Shown piece after piece: positions 47,096 through 60,900 of a stretch of 64,000 nucleotides of DNA. The translations under genes and the position numbers were made by a program. How positions within the stretch are numbered: position 1 is the first letter of the stretch; the number at the start of each line of letters is the position of its first letter. Source of the DNA: Amaranthus tricolor (lineage: Eukaryota; Streptophyta; Magnoliopsida; Caryophyllales; Amaranthaceae). Where the stretch lies: assembly GCF_026212465.1 (NCBI RefSeq), contig NC_080059.1, positions 9,991,311 to 10,055,310 on the forward strand. The letters are read 5' to 3'. Below the pieces are notes generated by a model. That model ran no database searches. It was given only the letters and a program-made list of their open reading frames with translations, and was not told the DNA's origin.

Positions 47096-48149
47096 TTAGA
47101 TGTGAAAAGTTTATCCATGACTAAAAGTGATGTATCATTTAGATTTTAAATTTTGATCATAAGTATTAAATTTAGAAGTTAAGCATAGACAAAATATTTG
47201 TGGAGAGTTCAACTTCCTATGTATATATTTAGTATATACCTTTTTTTTAAGGTAATATTTAGTATATACCTAAATGCTAAAGATTGTAAATAATAAATCT
47301 TTTCAAGTTAAATATGTTGTTACTCCAATGATATATCTTTACTAATATGATGTATTTAAAACATAGGAAACTTAACTCTAATTCTTTTTATTTTCATCAT
47401 TTTTCTAATCAAGGACAAAAAATTAGTTTTGCACAAGTTTTTCTTGCTTATTGCTATCAAACCTTTCTAACGTTCTAAGAATAACAAATGTTAGTTAACC
47501 TAAAAGCTTGTCACTAGGGACAACCTCCAAATCCAATATTTGTAATGATAATAAGGTGATTCCCTATATATTATCTAATAGTCTATAGCGATATTTCTTT
47601 CTATAGTGATATTTATGAGAAATGTCACCAGATTCTATATCGCAAAAAATTTTAGTATGATTTTTTACTGCTAAAGAGTTTAATAAATATCACTAAATCC
47701 ACTATGTATATTATTAAAAATTTAAAATAATGACATTTAAATTAGACGTTGCTAAATATATCCTACTAAAAACAATTTATGTTGTAGTGTGACATCAATT
47801 GAATTACTAGTCAATTCGTCCAAAATGTACAAATACCTTACTTTAGTTGGTAAAGAAAAACTAGAATGTAATACATGAACTTGCAACGGAAAATGATCTG
47901 TCGCTATTCTGTTCGTCACTATTCATCTATTCTCTTTGAATTGCATTAAAGAGAAAGCGGATAAGTTTTAAAATAGTGGTTGTAAATGAATAGAAAGAAT
48001 AAATTATGTGGATAAAATTAAATAAAAATTAAAATGTATGGATGAGATTAAAAAAAGTGATAAATTATTATCTAAAAATAAAAATAATACAATTTGAGTC
48101 CGTTACTAAAAAAGTCCATCGCGAATCCAATTTGAGTCCATGTAATATT
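46989..48149. other. Kinase 3' flank and intergenic DNA
   Basis: It starts with the 3' UTR and an (AT)n tract at 47036-47091. The rest is AT-rich without a supported gene. No U-box-coding exon was found downstream of the kinase stop. Confidence 0.5.
47036..47091. repeat. (AT)n microsatellite
   Basis: About 56 bases of AT dinucleotides, probably in the kinase 3' UTR. Confidence 0.95.
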
Positions 48150-49020
48150 CCCTCCAATTTATTGAAACGACCTCTCTTTTGAGAGACCGTCTTTTTTAAA
48201 GATGGTTCTCAAAAGCTCAGCCCATTATGTTAATTTAAAAAAATAATTGACACGTGCGTGTAATTGTAATGTGAAAAGTCACATAATATATTTGGAATTA
48301 TAATAACATTTGTTTGGGGTTATAACATAATATATTTGATATTATACCAACATATATTTGAAGATTATAACATAATTTATTTGGGGTTATAACATAATAT
48401 AATTGAAGCTATAACAATATATATATTTGAGGTCATAACATAATATATATGAGGTTATAACAACATATATTTGTGGTTATAACATATTATATTTGGGGTT
48501 ATAACATAATATATAGTTCGGCATATAATGCTTAGTGTTTGAGGGTATAGTATTTGTATAACACCAAATATATTATGTTATAACACTAAATATATTATGT
48601 TATAACCCCAAATAAATATTGTTATAACTCCAAATATATGTTGTTATTACTCCATATATATTATATTATTATTTCAAATAAACATTGTTAGAACTCTAAA
48701 TATATTATGTTATAACCCCAAATATATTATGTTATAACTACAAATATGTGTTGTTATAACCCCATATATATCATGTTATGACCTCAAATATATATATTGT
48801 TATAACTTCAAATATATTATGTTATAATCCAAAATAAATTATGTTTTAAACCTCAAAAATATGCTGGTATAATACCAAATATATTATGTTATAACCCTAA
48901 ATATATTATGTAACTTTTCACATTGCACTTACACGCGCGCGTCAGTTTTTTTTTAAATTAACATAATGGGATGGGCTTTTGAGAAAAAGACGGTCTCAAG
49001 TAAGAATTGTTGATAGAAAA
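48150..49020. mobile_element. Foldback element built from an inverted ~22-bp tandem array
   Basis: The outer arms match as inverted repeats: GAGACCGTCTTTTT and CCCATTATGTTAATTTAAAA on the left, with their inverses on the right (TTAAATTAACATAATGGGAT, AAAAAGACGGTCTC). Inside, about ten units near TTATAACATAATATATTTGG (48270-48520) face a larger set of inverse units (TAACCCCAAATATATTATG, 48550-48915). Nearly the whole ~870 bp could form one long hairpin. No coding sequence. Confidence 0.8.
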
Positions 49021-49391
49021 GGAGATGTTTACTTTTTGACACTATTCACTTACTACTTCTAATTTATATTTTATTCTTAATTTATAAATTAAAACATAAT
49101 CAAGTGAGATTTTGTTTGATTCGTCTCAATGCAAATATTATTAATATTCACTTTTTATAATATTTCGTTATGTATAGTAAGAGATATTAAGCATTGAATA
49201 AGTGCATTGGATAGTGAGAAAAAGTAAATATCTCATTTTCTATGAATCGGATTACACAAATTTTATTTTTTATTATTTATTTATTTATAATGATTAATGT
49301 TAATATTATTATTTATTATAAATATATTTAATAATATATATTGATAATTCCTATAATAATTATTATTTATGTATATATTTATATATTCCAT
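49021..49391. other. AT-rich spacer
   Basis: No gene or clear element end is recognised. Confidence 0.5.
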
Positions 49392-49641
49392 TATGTTCAC
49401 TCTAAGTGCCCCATTTGACTTTACACCATTTTGCAGATAGTCAAATGGGACTACGTGTGAAAGAAAAAAAAAGTGTAGTATTTTTAAATTTTGATGGAGA
49501 TAAGTGGGGTTAGTAAGTGTAAAGGTGTAAAAAAGTTAAATTTAGTAAGAGTAAATTGATAAAGTTAACATACTCAAAATAGAATTGAGATTGTTTAGGG
49601 TAACTTGAGCCAATAAGAAAATGGGACAGTTTGGGTGAATA
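49392..49641. mobile_element. Stowaway-like MITE related to the 35965 copy
   Basis: The left GTTCACTCTAAGTGCCCCAT and right ATGGGACAGTTTGGGTGAAT are inverted. They match the sub-terminal sequence of the MITE at 35965-36226. The extreme ends are eroded, so the borders are approximate. Confidence 0.5.
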
Positions 49642-49800
49642 GAAATAAAAATATTTATTATCATATACTTCCTACATTTTCATATATTCTTCTTAAATAG
49701 AACTTATGAATTTTAGAGTCCACTTTGATATAATTTCTCATCGATATACATGAAAAATGTTCAAGTGGGATCTCGATAGATTCGTCTCAATATATATTTT

Positions 49801-50110
49801 CACTAGTGGAAAAAAACGTATTTGCTGCTCATCATTTGCTGCGGTTTATTTATATTCGCAGCAATAAAGAGGAAAATTAATAAGAAAAAAAAAAAAACTA
49901 TAAGTGCTGCGGTTAACCACAGGACCGCAGCAAATAGCCTTCAAAACTCATTATGTGCTGCGGTTAAGGCCGAACCGCAGCAAATAGCTCTTTGGAAATT
50001 TGTTAATTGCTCCGGTTTTTCATGAACCGCAGCAAATAAACCTTCAAAATTAACAAAATTGCTCCGGTTTCCTTTGAACCGCAGCAAATAACCTTTGGAA
50101 TTTTAAGAAA
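49801..50110 (+). repeat. CACTA 5' terminal and subterminal repeats
   Basis: After the CACTA terminus, at least four pairs of TGCTGCGGTT (or TGCTCCGGTT) and its inverse AACCGCAGCAAAT recur with 10-15 bases between the halves. In En/Spm elements such subterminal motifs bind the TNPA-type protein. That role here is inferred from position. Confidence 0.85.
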
Positions 50111-51722
<1,612 letters not shown>

Positions 51723-54700
51723 ATGACAAACGATCGTTCTTGGATGTATGGAAGCATTGAATCTTCGGAATTTATTGATTGCGTATTAGAATTTTGTAGT
51801 ATTGCGGTTGAACATCAAGTTAGGACGGGGGGAGTTGGTTTTTATTGCCCATGTGTCAGTTGTGGCAATGTATCAAAGGTAGATAGTGTTGATATCCTTA
51901 GGGAGCACATACTTCGACGTGGGTTTAGGCCTTAATATCATGTTTGGGTTTGGCATGGTGAGGAGGGAGTTTACAAAGAGAAAAGTGTTGTTGAGGACGT
52001 CAATAATGTGGCCGATGTCAATGAGGATGTAGTAGATCATGTTGATGGGTATGAGACAGATGAAGAGAATGTCGATGAGGATGTGGATCGTGTTGATGAG
52101 ATGATGGAGGGAGTCGAGGATGAGTTAGGAAAACGTCCTCGTGTTTTTGACTTGTTGACAGAGGCTTCTCAAAAGCCTTTGTACCCTGGATGTACAAAGT
52201 TCACCAAACTAACAGCAGTGTTGACAATTTTCAACATTAAGTCAAAGTTCAATTGGAGTGACGCTAGTTTCACAATGTTATTAGAAGCGTTAGGTGAGTT
52301 GCTTCCTGAGGGAAATGAACTTCCAAAGTCGACATATTATGCCAAAAAGCTCATGTGTCCTTTCGGCTTAGAGTACCAGAAGATTCATGCGTGTCCGAAT
52401 GATTGTGTGTTGTATCGGAATGAAAACGAGAACTTAGAAGAGTGTCCTAGGTGTGGGTTATCGCGCTACAAGCGTAAAGGGGCTCGGGATGCTAAAGGGC
52501 CCCCGGCTAAGGTATTGTGGTATCTTCCAATAATACCTAGATTCAAGCGCTTGTTTTCTATAAAGAAAGATGCGTTAAATTTGAGGTGACATGCAGATAG
52601 GGTGAAGAAAGGTCACTTGCTCACACATCCATCTGATTCTCCGGAGTGGAAGAGTATTGATAGGTTGCATAAGACTTTTGGGGATGAGGTTCGTAATTTA
52701 AGGCTCGGATTGTGTACGGATGGAATGAACCCGTTCGGCAATCTTAGTTCTCAACATAGTACTTGACCGGTACTTTTAGTGATCTATAATTTGCCACCTT
52801 GGTTGTGTATGAAGCGTAAGTACATAATGCTTTCGCTTCTTATCTCGGGTCCTAAACAACCTGGCAATGACATAGATGTGTATCTTGCACCTCTCGTTGA
52901 GGATTTGAGAAAGATGTGGGATGAAGGCGTTTCAGTGTTTGATGCATATGCTAATGAGGAGTTCACCTTGCGTGCAATGCTTTTATGCACCGTTAATGAT
53001 TTTCCGGCATATGGCAACTTATCGGGGTATAAGAACAAAGGGAAGAAAGCATGCCCGATATGTATCGATGACATGGAATCCACGTGGATTCCTAAGTGCA
53101 AACACGTATTCATGCACCATCGAAAGTTCCTCCCACGAGACCACCAATATCGTAAGAAGAAGAAGTTGTTCAATGGGGAGGTTGAGGACCGTGTAGCTCG
53201 TCGACCGTTGACCGGTTATGAGGTTTATGAACAAGTTAAGGGAGTTGAGACTGTATTTGGTAAAACGGGGCAAGTGCAAGGAGGTGAAGGCCGATTATGG
53301 AAAAAAGAATCAATCTTTTGGAAGCTTCCATATTGGAGAGATCTACAGGTTAGGCATTGTCTTGACGTTATGCATATAGAGAAAAATGTATGCGATGCCA
53401 TACTCGGGACTCTCATGAACATTCCGGGTAAGACAAAAGATGTTAGGGCCGTGCGAGATTGGTTTGAATGTAAGGGTCTTCGTCCGGAGTTGTGGGCACA
53501 TGTTAAGGTGAGTAAGAAAAGAAATAGAGCTGATGATGAAGTTGGTGGCAGTAAGAAGAAGATGCTTAATGACAAAGTTTATTTGCCTCCAGCTTGCTAC
53601 ACATTGTCCAAAGCAGAGAAGCGGACATTTTGTGAGTGTTTGTATGGCATTAAGGTTCCGTCTGGGTACTCATCCAACATGAAGAGATTTGTTAGCCTAA
53701 ATGGTGAGCTGAAGTTGGGAAGCATGAAATCTCACGATTGCCATGTAATGATGCAAGTGTTCTTACCAATTGCAATCCGTGGAATACTGCCAAAACATGT
53801 GAGATATGCTATTACCGAGCTATGTTCGTTCTTCAACACAATTTGTAGTAAAGTTCTTGATCCCTTTAAACTTGATGCACTTCAACTCGACGTGATTGTA
53901 ACTTTATGCAAGTTTGAGATGTATTTTCCACCTTCTTTCTTTGACATAATGGTTCATCTTATTGTCCATCTCGTTCGTGAGATCAAACTTTTGGGTCCAG
54001 TTTTTTTAAGGTGGTGTTATCCTTTTGAAAGACACATGGGTGTTTTACAAAACAAGGTGAGGAATCCAGCACAACCCGAGGGGAGTATGATTCAAGGCAC
54101 TGTGAGCGATGAGATTAGTAACTTTATAGCCGAGTATTTGGCCATGGCAAAGCCTATTGGACTTCCCACCTCTAGACATGAAGGAAGGCTTGAGGGAAAA
54201 GGAACAATTGGCTCCAAATCGGTCACACCTCCTCGAGAAAGCCTTCTACAAGCACACTTGTATGTGTTGCATCATATTCCGGAAGTTCATCCTTTTTTGA
54301 GTGAGCATTTTGATATATTGCGCGCAAAACATCCTTCTAAAGGGGATAGGGCATTGATGCAGTTGCATAACAAGACGTTTATTAATTGGTTTCATAATCG
54401 AGTAATATGCGAAGAAATCAAGAGTGTATCCGAAATTGTTAAGTGGTTAGCTTTTGGTCCTCGTGATGATGTCAACAAATATGAGGGTTACGATGTCAAT
54501 GGCTTCACATTTTGGACTGAGGGTCAAGACAAGAAGTCATCGTATCTACAGAATAGTGGGGTTTCTATTTTGGCGTCATCTACATTTTACGCGAGTGCGA
54601 AGGATCAAGCGCCGGTTGATGCTAAATTGGTATACTACGGGCGGGTACATGAAATATGGGAGCTTGACTACTCTACTTTCAATATTGGTCTTTTCAAATG

Positions 54701-55046
54701 TAAGTGGGTAGATAATAATCGACGATGCATAAAAAATGACGACCCTTGTGGATTCACTCTTGTAGACTTAGCTCGTTTGCGTGATAGTGAGGAGCCATTC
54801 ATACTAGCCACACAAGCCAAGCAAGTATTCTACATTGTAGACCCGTCTGATAAAAAATGGTCTATTGTTGTACCGGGAAAAAGAAGCATTCTTGGTATAG
54901 GTGATGTTGAGGATGAGGAAGAATATGAAGCTTTTGAAGACTCCCCTCCCTTTATCAATCCAATATCAGTGGATCAAGATGATGTAGATGATGTAGATGT
55001 TGGTTATATGCGTGTAGATCACACGGAAGGAATACATTTGAATTAA
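51723..55046 (+). pseudogene. CACTA TNPD-type transposase with three in-frame stops
   Basis: One reading frame of 1,107 codons runs from ATG 51723 to TAA 55044-55046. It is broken by TAA 51933, TGA 52587 and TGA 52764. Domains in order are Transpos_assoc (SWMYGSIESSEFIDCVLEFC, CPCVSC), Transposase_21 (GLCTDGMNPFG, GNLSGYKNKGKKACPIC, LDVMHIEKNV), DUF4218-like (CYPFERHMGVLQNKVRNPAQ) and DUF4216-like (VYYGRVHEIWELDY). The two TGA codons fall where relatives have Trp, so each fits a single TGG to TGA change. No frameshift is seen, so the decay is recent. The enzyme would cut and join the element ends, but this copy cannot make it without readthrough. Confidence 0.93.
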
Positions 55047-55087
55047 GTGATTCACAAGGTATGAATTTAAAGCTTTTAAAAGTTTTT

Positions 55088-55195
55088 TTGGCACTTGGTT
55101 TGTTTTGCATGAAACTTTGCACAGAACACTTATTTGTTATATATTATTGTGTTGAACGTACGTATTAGAATTGTAAATCATAGTCATATTCTTAA
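55088..55195 (+). repeat. Single diverged copy of the 169-bp satellite monomer
   Basis: In the gap between the transposase stop and the second gene, TTGGTTTGTTTTGCATGAAA then TATATATTATTGTGTTGAA and AATCATAGTCATATTCT align with the satellite monomer. It matches best the diverged terminal monomer at about 60190-60310 (roughly 85% by eye over ~100 bases). It lies inside the CACTA element but outside the arrays. Confidence 0.75.
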
Positions 55196-55255
55196 TATTA
55201 CTTAGCTTATGTTCTAATATATTTCTATTCATACTCTTTCAGGTACTGATATATA

Positions 55256-58200
55256 ATGCATCTATTCAGAGACGAAATTGTCCCCGAGATTGAGACCTCG
55301 GATAATGAGCATCGTAGTTACGACAGTGAAGAGGACCAAATTGTGAGATTTGAGCGTATGGCTAAAGACGCTCCACCTCTAGACAATGATTTTGAGACTG
55401 AAGACGCCCCACCAATGGATGCTCCCACTACCAGTAAGAAAAGAAAATGGCGAGGTCCTACGAAAAACCTCAAAGTCACGGAACCAATGCATTTGGAATA
55501 CAATGCATTGGGTCAACCCTGCGGAAAATGGCGTAGGCAATATGGAAAACAAGTGGGCCTATGTATCCGCAAGATTTCCATATTGCACGCATGGAACGAG
55601 GTTCCAGAGGGTTTGAAAAACTCTCTATGGAATGATACTGTGGTAAGCAACTTTACTATTTTTACTCATTTAGTTTCATTTTAAAATTAATTTAATTGAC
55701 AGTAACAAATATAAATTTTTTTTGTAGAATCTTTTCCACATCGAGAGCGATGAGGACAAGAAGAATGTGTTTCTTTCAGCTGTTGCTGAAAGATTCAGAG
55801 ATTTCAAATCCAAGCTAGTAACTGGCTGGATTACGAAGACCCGTGCCCGTACGACCAAAAAGGTCAAAACGGAAAACGAAGGTGGAGAGCAAGCACCTTC
55901 GAAGATGCCCTACGAAATATGGGGTCACATATCGAAGAGGGATTGGGAGGCCTTTGTTGCCAAAAGAACAACTCCCATAGAAGTTGTAAGTATTTCATAT
56001 TATATTATAGTTTACCAATTTGAATTTACTTCTTTTGATTCAGTCATACATGACATTCAATTTCTATTGATTAATTAGGAAAAGCGTGGTAAAGCTTCAG
56101 ATTCTGCAAGCAAAAGGAAGTTTTACCATCGCTTAGGCCAGAAAACGTACGATGAGGTCCGAAAAGAGTGGGTGGATGCGGGTTTATACCCCAATCAAAG
56201 TTCATCCACACCCTCATCTACGACTACCTCCGCATCCATACATACTCTAGCTGGAGATCGGGTGCGTGATTGGTATTGCGGGCTTCATTCCCGAGATGCA
56301 AGTGGTAAATTTACCATTAATGATCCGGGAACGAAGAAGGTTGCTGATGCTGTGGTGAGTTTTGAAATTATTAAGTATATTCTTCATTTGTTTTGTATTC
56401 TTTGGCTTTGATGTACTTATACTAATTACTATATATGTCACTTTTTATTTGAACAGATGGGCTGGAAGGAAAAAGAAGCTACGGGGGAGTTCACCCCAAA
56501 AGGCAATGTTGACGCATTGCATATGGTCTTAGGGAAAGACCACAGTGGGCGGGTAGTCGGAAAAGGAGGCGTCCGCGTGGGGTTACAGAAGGCATTCGGC
56601 AAAGAGTGTGTTGCTACTCAATCCCGAACGACACTGCGGGAAGAAGCAGCAACCCTCCGAGCGGAGATTACGAAGGACGTTCTCGCGAAGTTGGCCACCG
56701 TGTTGCAAAAGATGGGTGCACCCATTGTGGACTTGGCAAACCTGATTGTCGAGGATCAGGGAAGTCAACATGGGGATTCTAACGCTTTGGTCGAGCCAAC
56801 ACCCGAGCCCATTACCCCCGTAGCACCCCAGCTCTTTACTAATACCCCCGTTGCTCAAAATCCGGAGCCAACTCCGGTGCCAGTGCTACAGGTACATAGT
56901 TTTTAAATATATAAGCACTTATTAATTTAAATTGCAACGCGTAATTAAAATTTTATTATGATGCTTATTATACTAAACGACACAATTTTCAGGAGGCGAC
57001 TCCTTGTTCTCTTTTGCTGCCTCAGTTAGGTGTTGCTAGTGATGGCGACTTAACTGAGGTTGCATATGGTGTGGCACAGCCAAATAAAGAGGGCCAAACA
57101 GTGCATTCAGTGCCTGTTACAAGTGGCCACATCAGTGTGGCCGTGGAGACTATTGTAAAGGGGTTTGAAGATTTCTCACTCCCAATTCCAATGCCAGCAT
57201 GGAGCCTTGAGAAACTATCAGACGCCCTAGGTAGTTTCGTCACATGGCCATATGCTTGGGTCCGATTCACTAACATGGTAAGAATCATTTGTACCTTATT
57301 TATTTTTATTTTTTTAATTGCATGCTCACACTAATTTAATTTTATAAATTGAAATAGCAAAAGAGTCCAAAGGGATCTTGTAGAGAGGTCGGTTCCTCAG
57401 CAAAGGTGTCGACTGAGTCAAAGTCGATGCCAAGCACTCCAATTTTGACTGATGAGGAGCTAAAAGATCTCTCTCAAGATTGCAAATGGCTGCATTATTG
57501 TGCATCTCGCATAAGTGAGGAGGACCCAATCATGTTGCCCCTGCTGAAGGAGCAATACTGCTTTTCAGAAGACCCGTATGTAATTATTGGTCCTAGTGAC
57601 ATCGGGCAATTTTTGAGAGGAGAGATGCTGAACGTAGCTCTTTTCCATGTCTACATGAGGTGATGTTCATTATCTGACAAGTTAGGCATTGTTGTTTAAT
57701 TGTTTTAATGACCGAATTACTAACAAAATTCTCTTATTTGTGAGTTTAGTGCGGTTTACGAGGAGGTAAATTCTTGCGAACCTCCAATTAAAATTGGATG
57801 GTTTTGTCCGAAGACGATTTCGGGTAGTAAATGTAGAAATGATCCAGATGTCGTCAGAGCATACATTGAGACTGCTTTGACTAATTCCCTTGCATGTAAA
57901 CACACATTCATTCTGGCTCTATATTGGGAAGAGTAAGTTTTATTTTTGAAATTGAACTTATCTTTTGATTTTTAAAGTCACCTAATCTCTAATTTTTTGA
58001 TTTTAAATTTGTGTTTGTAGTTTGCATTGGATACTTTTGATCATATGTCCTTTAACGAACACCGTGCACGTCTTCGACTCATTACAAAAACCTAACAGCC
58101 TACCTCGCAACACAAGATTCAAAGCATTATTGAATGCGTACGTAATATTAATTATTTTACCAATTTGATTTAATTAAGTGTTATATATATATATAAATGG

Positions 58201-60671
58201 TATTACTTTTCCCATGCGTTTCAGCGCAATGAAAAGAGTGCGTGGACAAATGGGATCTACATCCAGAGCCACATTTCCAAAATGGATAGCAAGAAAGGTA
58301 CACAAATTCGATTTTATGGGTTTTGTATAGGTTTGGTCAAATGATCATGAAAAGAACACGAAACAACCACAAACACTTAAACAAAATTCTGATCTAGCAA
58401 ACTGTCGACCAGCCCTCCTTCGGCTCAGCTTCTAGGAGTCCACGGGGATTGTTAGAATGGTTTTAGGACCTTGATAGCTAGATCCAAGTACCACGATTCC
58501 ATTTCCACTTTAGCCTAGGTCCTGGATGCATAGGTTTGGTCTCCACGTGTCGTGCAAGGTGGTCTGGTCACTAGTTTGAAGCTGTCAATTTCGCGTTTTT
58601 ATTTGTCAATTTCGCGCGTAAAGTAGGTCAAACATGGTTTGTTATGCACGAAACTTGGCACACAACACTATTTGGCATATATTATTGTGTTGAAATGGTT
58701 ATACTTGATAATAATAGTCATATGCTAGAAATCAGAAGTTAAGTTGCGATTTTATGGGTTTTTAAGCGTTTTTGTGAATTTCGCGCGTAAAGTATGTCAA
58801 ACATGGTTTGTTATGCACAAAACTTGGCACACAACACTATTTGGCATATATTATTGTGTTGAAATGGTTAGAAATTATAATAATAGTCATATGCTAGAAA
58901 TTAGAAGTTAAGTTGCGATTTTATTCGTTTTTAAGCGTTTTTGTGAATTTCGCGCGTAAAGTACTCAAACTTGGTTTGTTATGCACGAAACTTGGCACAC
59001 AACACTATTTGGCATATATTATTGTATTGAAATGGTTAGAATTGATAATAATAGTCATATGCTAGAAATTAGAAGTTAAGTTGCGATTTTATGCGTTTTT
59101 AAGCGTTTTTGTCAATTCCGCGCGTAAAGTACTCAAACTTGGTTTTGATGCGAAACCGGGGCTGATTAAGGCCTTGGTTATGCAAGGATTAATGTTGTGC
59201 GTAAGCTTTGATTAATGACACAGTCAAAAACTACAAATGATCATGAAAAGAACACGAAACAACCACAAACACTTAAACAAAATTCTGATCTAGCAAACTG
59301 TCGACCAGCCCTCCTTCGGCTCAGCTTCTAGGAGTCCACGGGGATTGTTAGAATGGTTTTAGGACCTTGATAGCTAGATCCAAGTACCAAGATTTCATTT
59401 CCACTTTAGCCTAGGTCCTGGATGCATAGGTTTGGTCTCCACGTGTCGTGCAAGGTGGTCTGGTCACTAGTTTGATACTGTCAATTTCGCGTTTTTATTT
59501 GTCAATTTCGCGCGTAAAGTAGGTCAAACATGGTTTGTTATGCACGAAACTTGGCACACAACACTATTTGGCATATACTATTGTGTTGAAATGGTTAGAC
59601 TTGATAATAATAGTCATATGCTAGAAATTAGAAGTTAAGTTGCGATTTTATGCGTTTTTAAGCGTTTTTGTCCATTTCGCGCGTAAAGTAGGTCAAACAT
59701 GGTTTGTTATGCACGAAACTTGGCACACAACACTATTTGGCATATATTATTGTGTTGAAATGGTTATACTTGATAATAATAGTCATATGCTACAAATTAG
59801 AAGTTAAGTTGCGATTTTATGCGTTTTTAAGCGTTTTTGTCCATTTCGCGCGTAAAGTAGGTCAAACATGGTTTGTTATGCACGAAACTTGGCACACAAC
59901 ACTATTTGGCATATATTATTGTGTTGAAATGGTTATACTTGATAATAATAGTCATATGCTAGAAATCAGAAGTTAAGTTGCGATTTTATTCGTTTTTAAG
60001 CGTTTTTGTGAATTTCGCGCGTAAAGTACTCAAACTTGGTTTGTTATGCACGAAACTTGGCACACAACACTATTTGGCATATATTATTGTATTGAAATGG
60101 TTAGAATTGATAATAATAGTCATATGCTAGAAATTAGAAGTTAAGTTGCGATTTTATGCGTTTTTAAGCGTTTTTGTCAATTCCGCGCGTAAAGTAGCTC
60201 AAACTTTGTTTGTTTTGCACGAAACTTGGCACACAACACTATTTGGTATATATTATTGTGTAGAAGTTGTTAGAATTGAAAATCATAGTCATATTCTAGA
60301 ATTTATGTGTTAAGTTGCGATTTTATGCGTTTTTAACCGTTTTTGACACTAACTTCTATTTTCTCTTAGTGCTTTCAACAACCTCCTGCTTCCGTTGACT
60401 GCGGCTACTACGCGCTGAAGTTTATGGACGATATTATAAATTCCGTGAAGGAATTTGGAGTCGAAAATATAGATGCCGTAAGTATTTGTTACGTTCTTAA
60501 TTAAATATATTATTGGTAAAATCTAAATGTTTCTATATTAATAGCTTTTATTTTAATATTATAATATAGGTTTTAAACGACATTCCGAGGGAAACACGCG
60601 CTTTGAGAAGTGAAGAGATGCGCGAATTAAAAGACAAGATTGCCGTGTATCTTGCTAATATTTGTCCTTGA
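55256..60671 (+). CDS. CACTA second gene: Transposase_24-like region fused to Ulp1/C48 protease, 11 exons
   Basis: Exons 55256-55642, 55728-55985, 56079-56354, 56457-56891, 56993-57277, 57358-57659, 57750-57932, 58021-58137, 58225-58297, 60370-60477 and 60570-60671 join in frame to 841 aa with no stop. The N-terminal half resembles plant Ptta/En/Spm Transposase_24 (WGHISKRDWEAFVAKR, FYHRLGQKTYDEVRKEW) and may bind the element ends, as TNPA does. The C-terminus is a SUMO-protease-like C48 domain with His in LHWILLIICP, Asp in VHVFDSL and Cys in SVDCGYYALKFM. An acceptor at 55241-55242 before the ATG suggests splicing from a shared upstream leader. The ninth intron holds a 2-kb satellite array. 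Splicing at 58137/58225 was chosen to keep the family frame. Confidence 0.85.
58341..60340 (+). repeat. Higher-order satellite array, left arm (inside Ulp1 intron)
   Basis: Monomers of 168-169 bp begin near 58613, 58782, 58951, 59119 (partial), 59509, 59678, 59847, 60016 and 60184, using CGCGCGTAAAG as the anchor. A ~390-bp non-monomer spacer (from the ATGATCATGAAAAGAACACG block) recurs at 58341 and 59237, which gives an 896-bp higher-order period. The last monomer is diverged and runs into the splice acceptor before exon 10. Confidence 0.95.
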
Positions 60672-60900
60672 TAAATTGTAATTAGTATATATTGATTATT
60701 TTTTATAGTTTATTTAATGTATATATATATATATGTACGTACATATTATATTATATATATATACGAGCGAGAGTTTATTATTACAAAGAGATTAATGTTG
60801 ATTATCTGTGATTATCATTGGATTAATCACTGTTATTACATTGTAATATTATTGCATTATTATAAGGATTAAACGGAAAAAGAAAAAAAAAAAAAAGAGA
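60672..60900 (+). other. 3' UTR of the CACTA second gene
   Basis: AT-rich, with a short (AT)n run near 60719-60765. No exact cleavage signal was chosen. Confidence 0.5.

Noticed and set aside
59704..59976. A 90-aa open frame in the satellite (and its inverse at 62291-62497)
   Set aside because: It is just two monomers read in frame, and the same words recur in every unit; no gene evidence.
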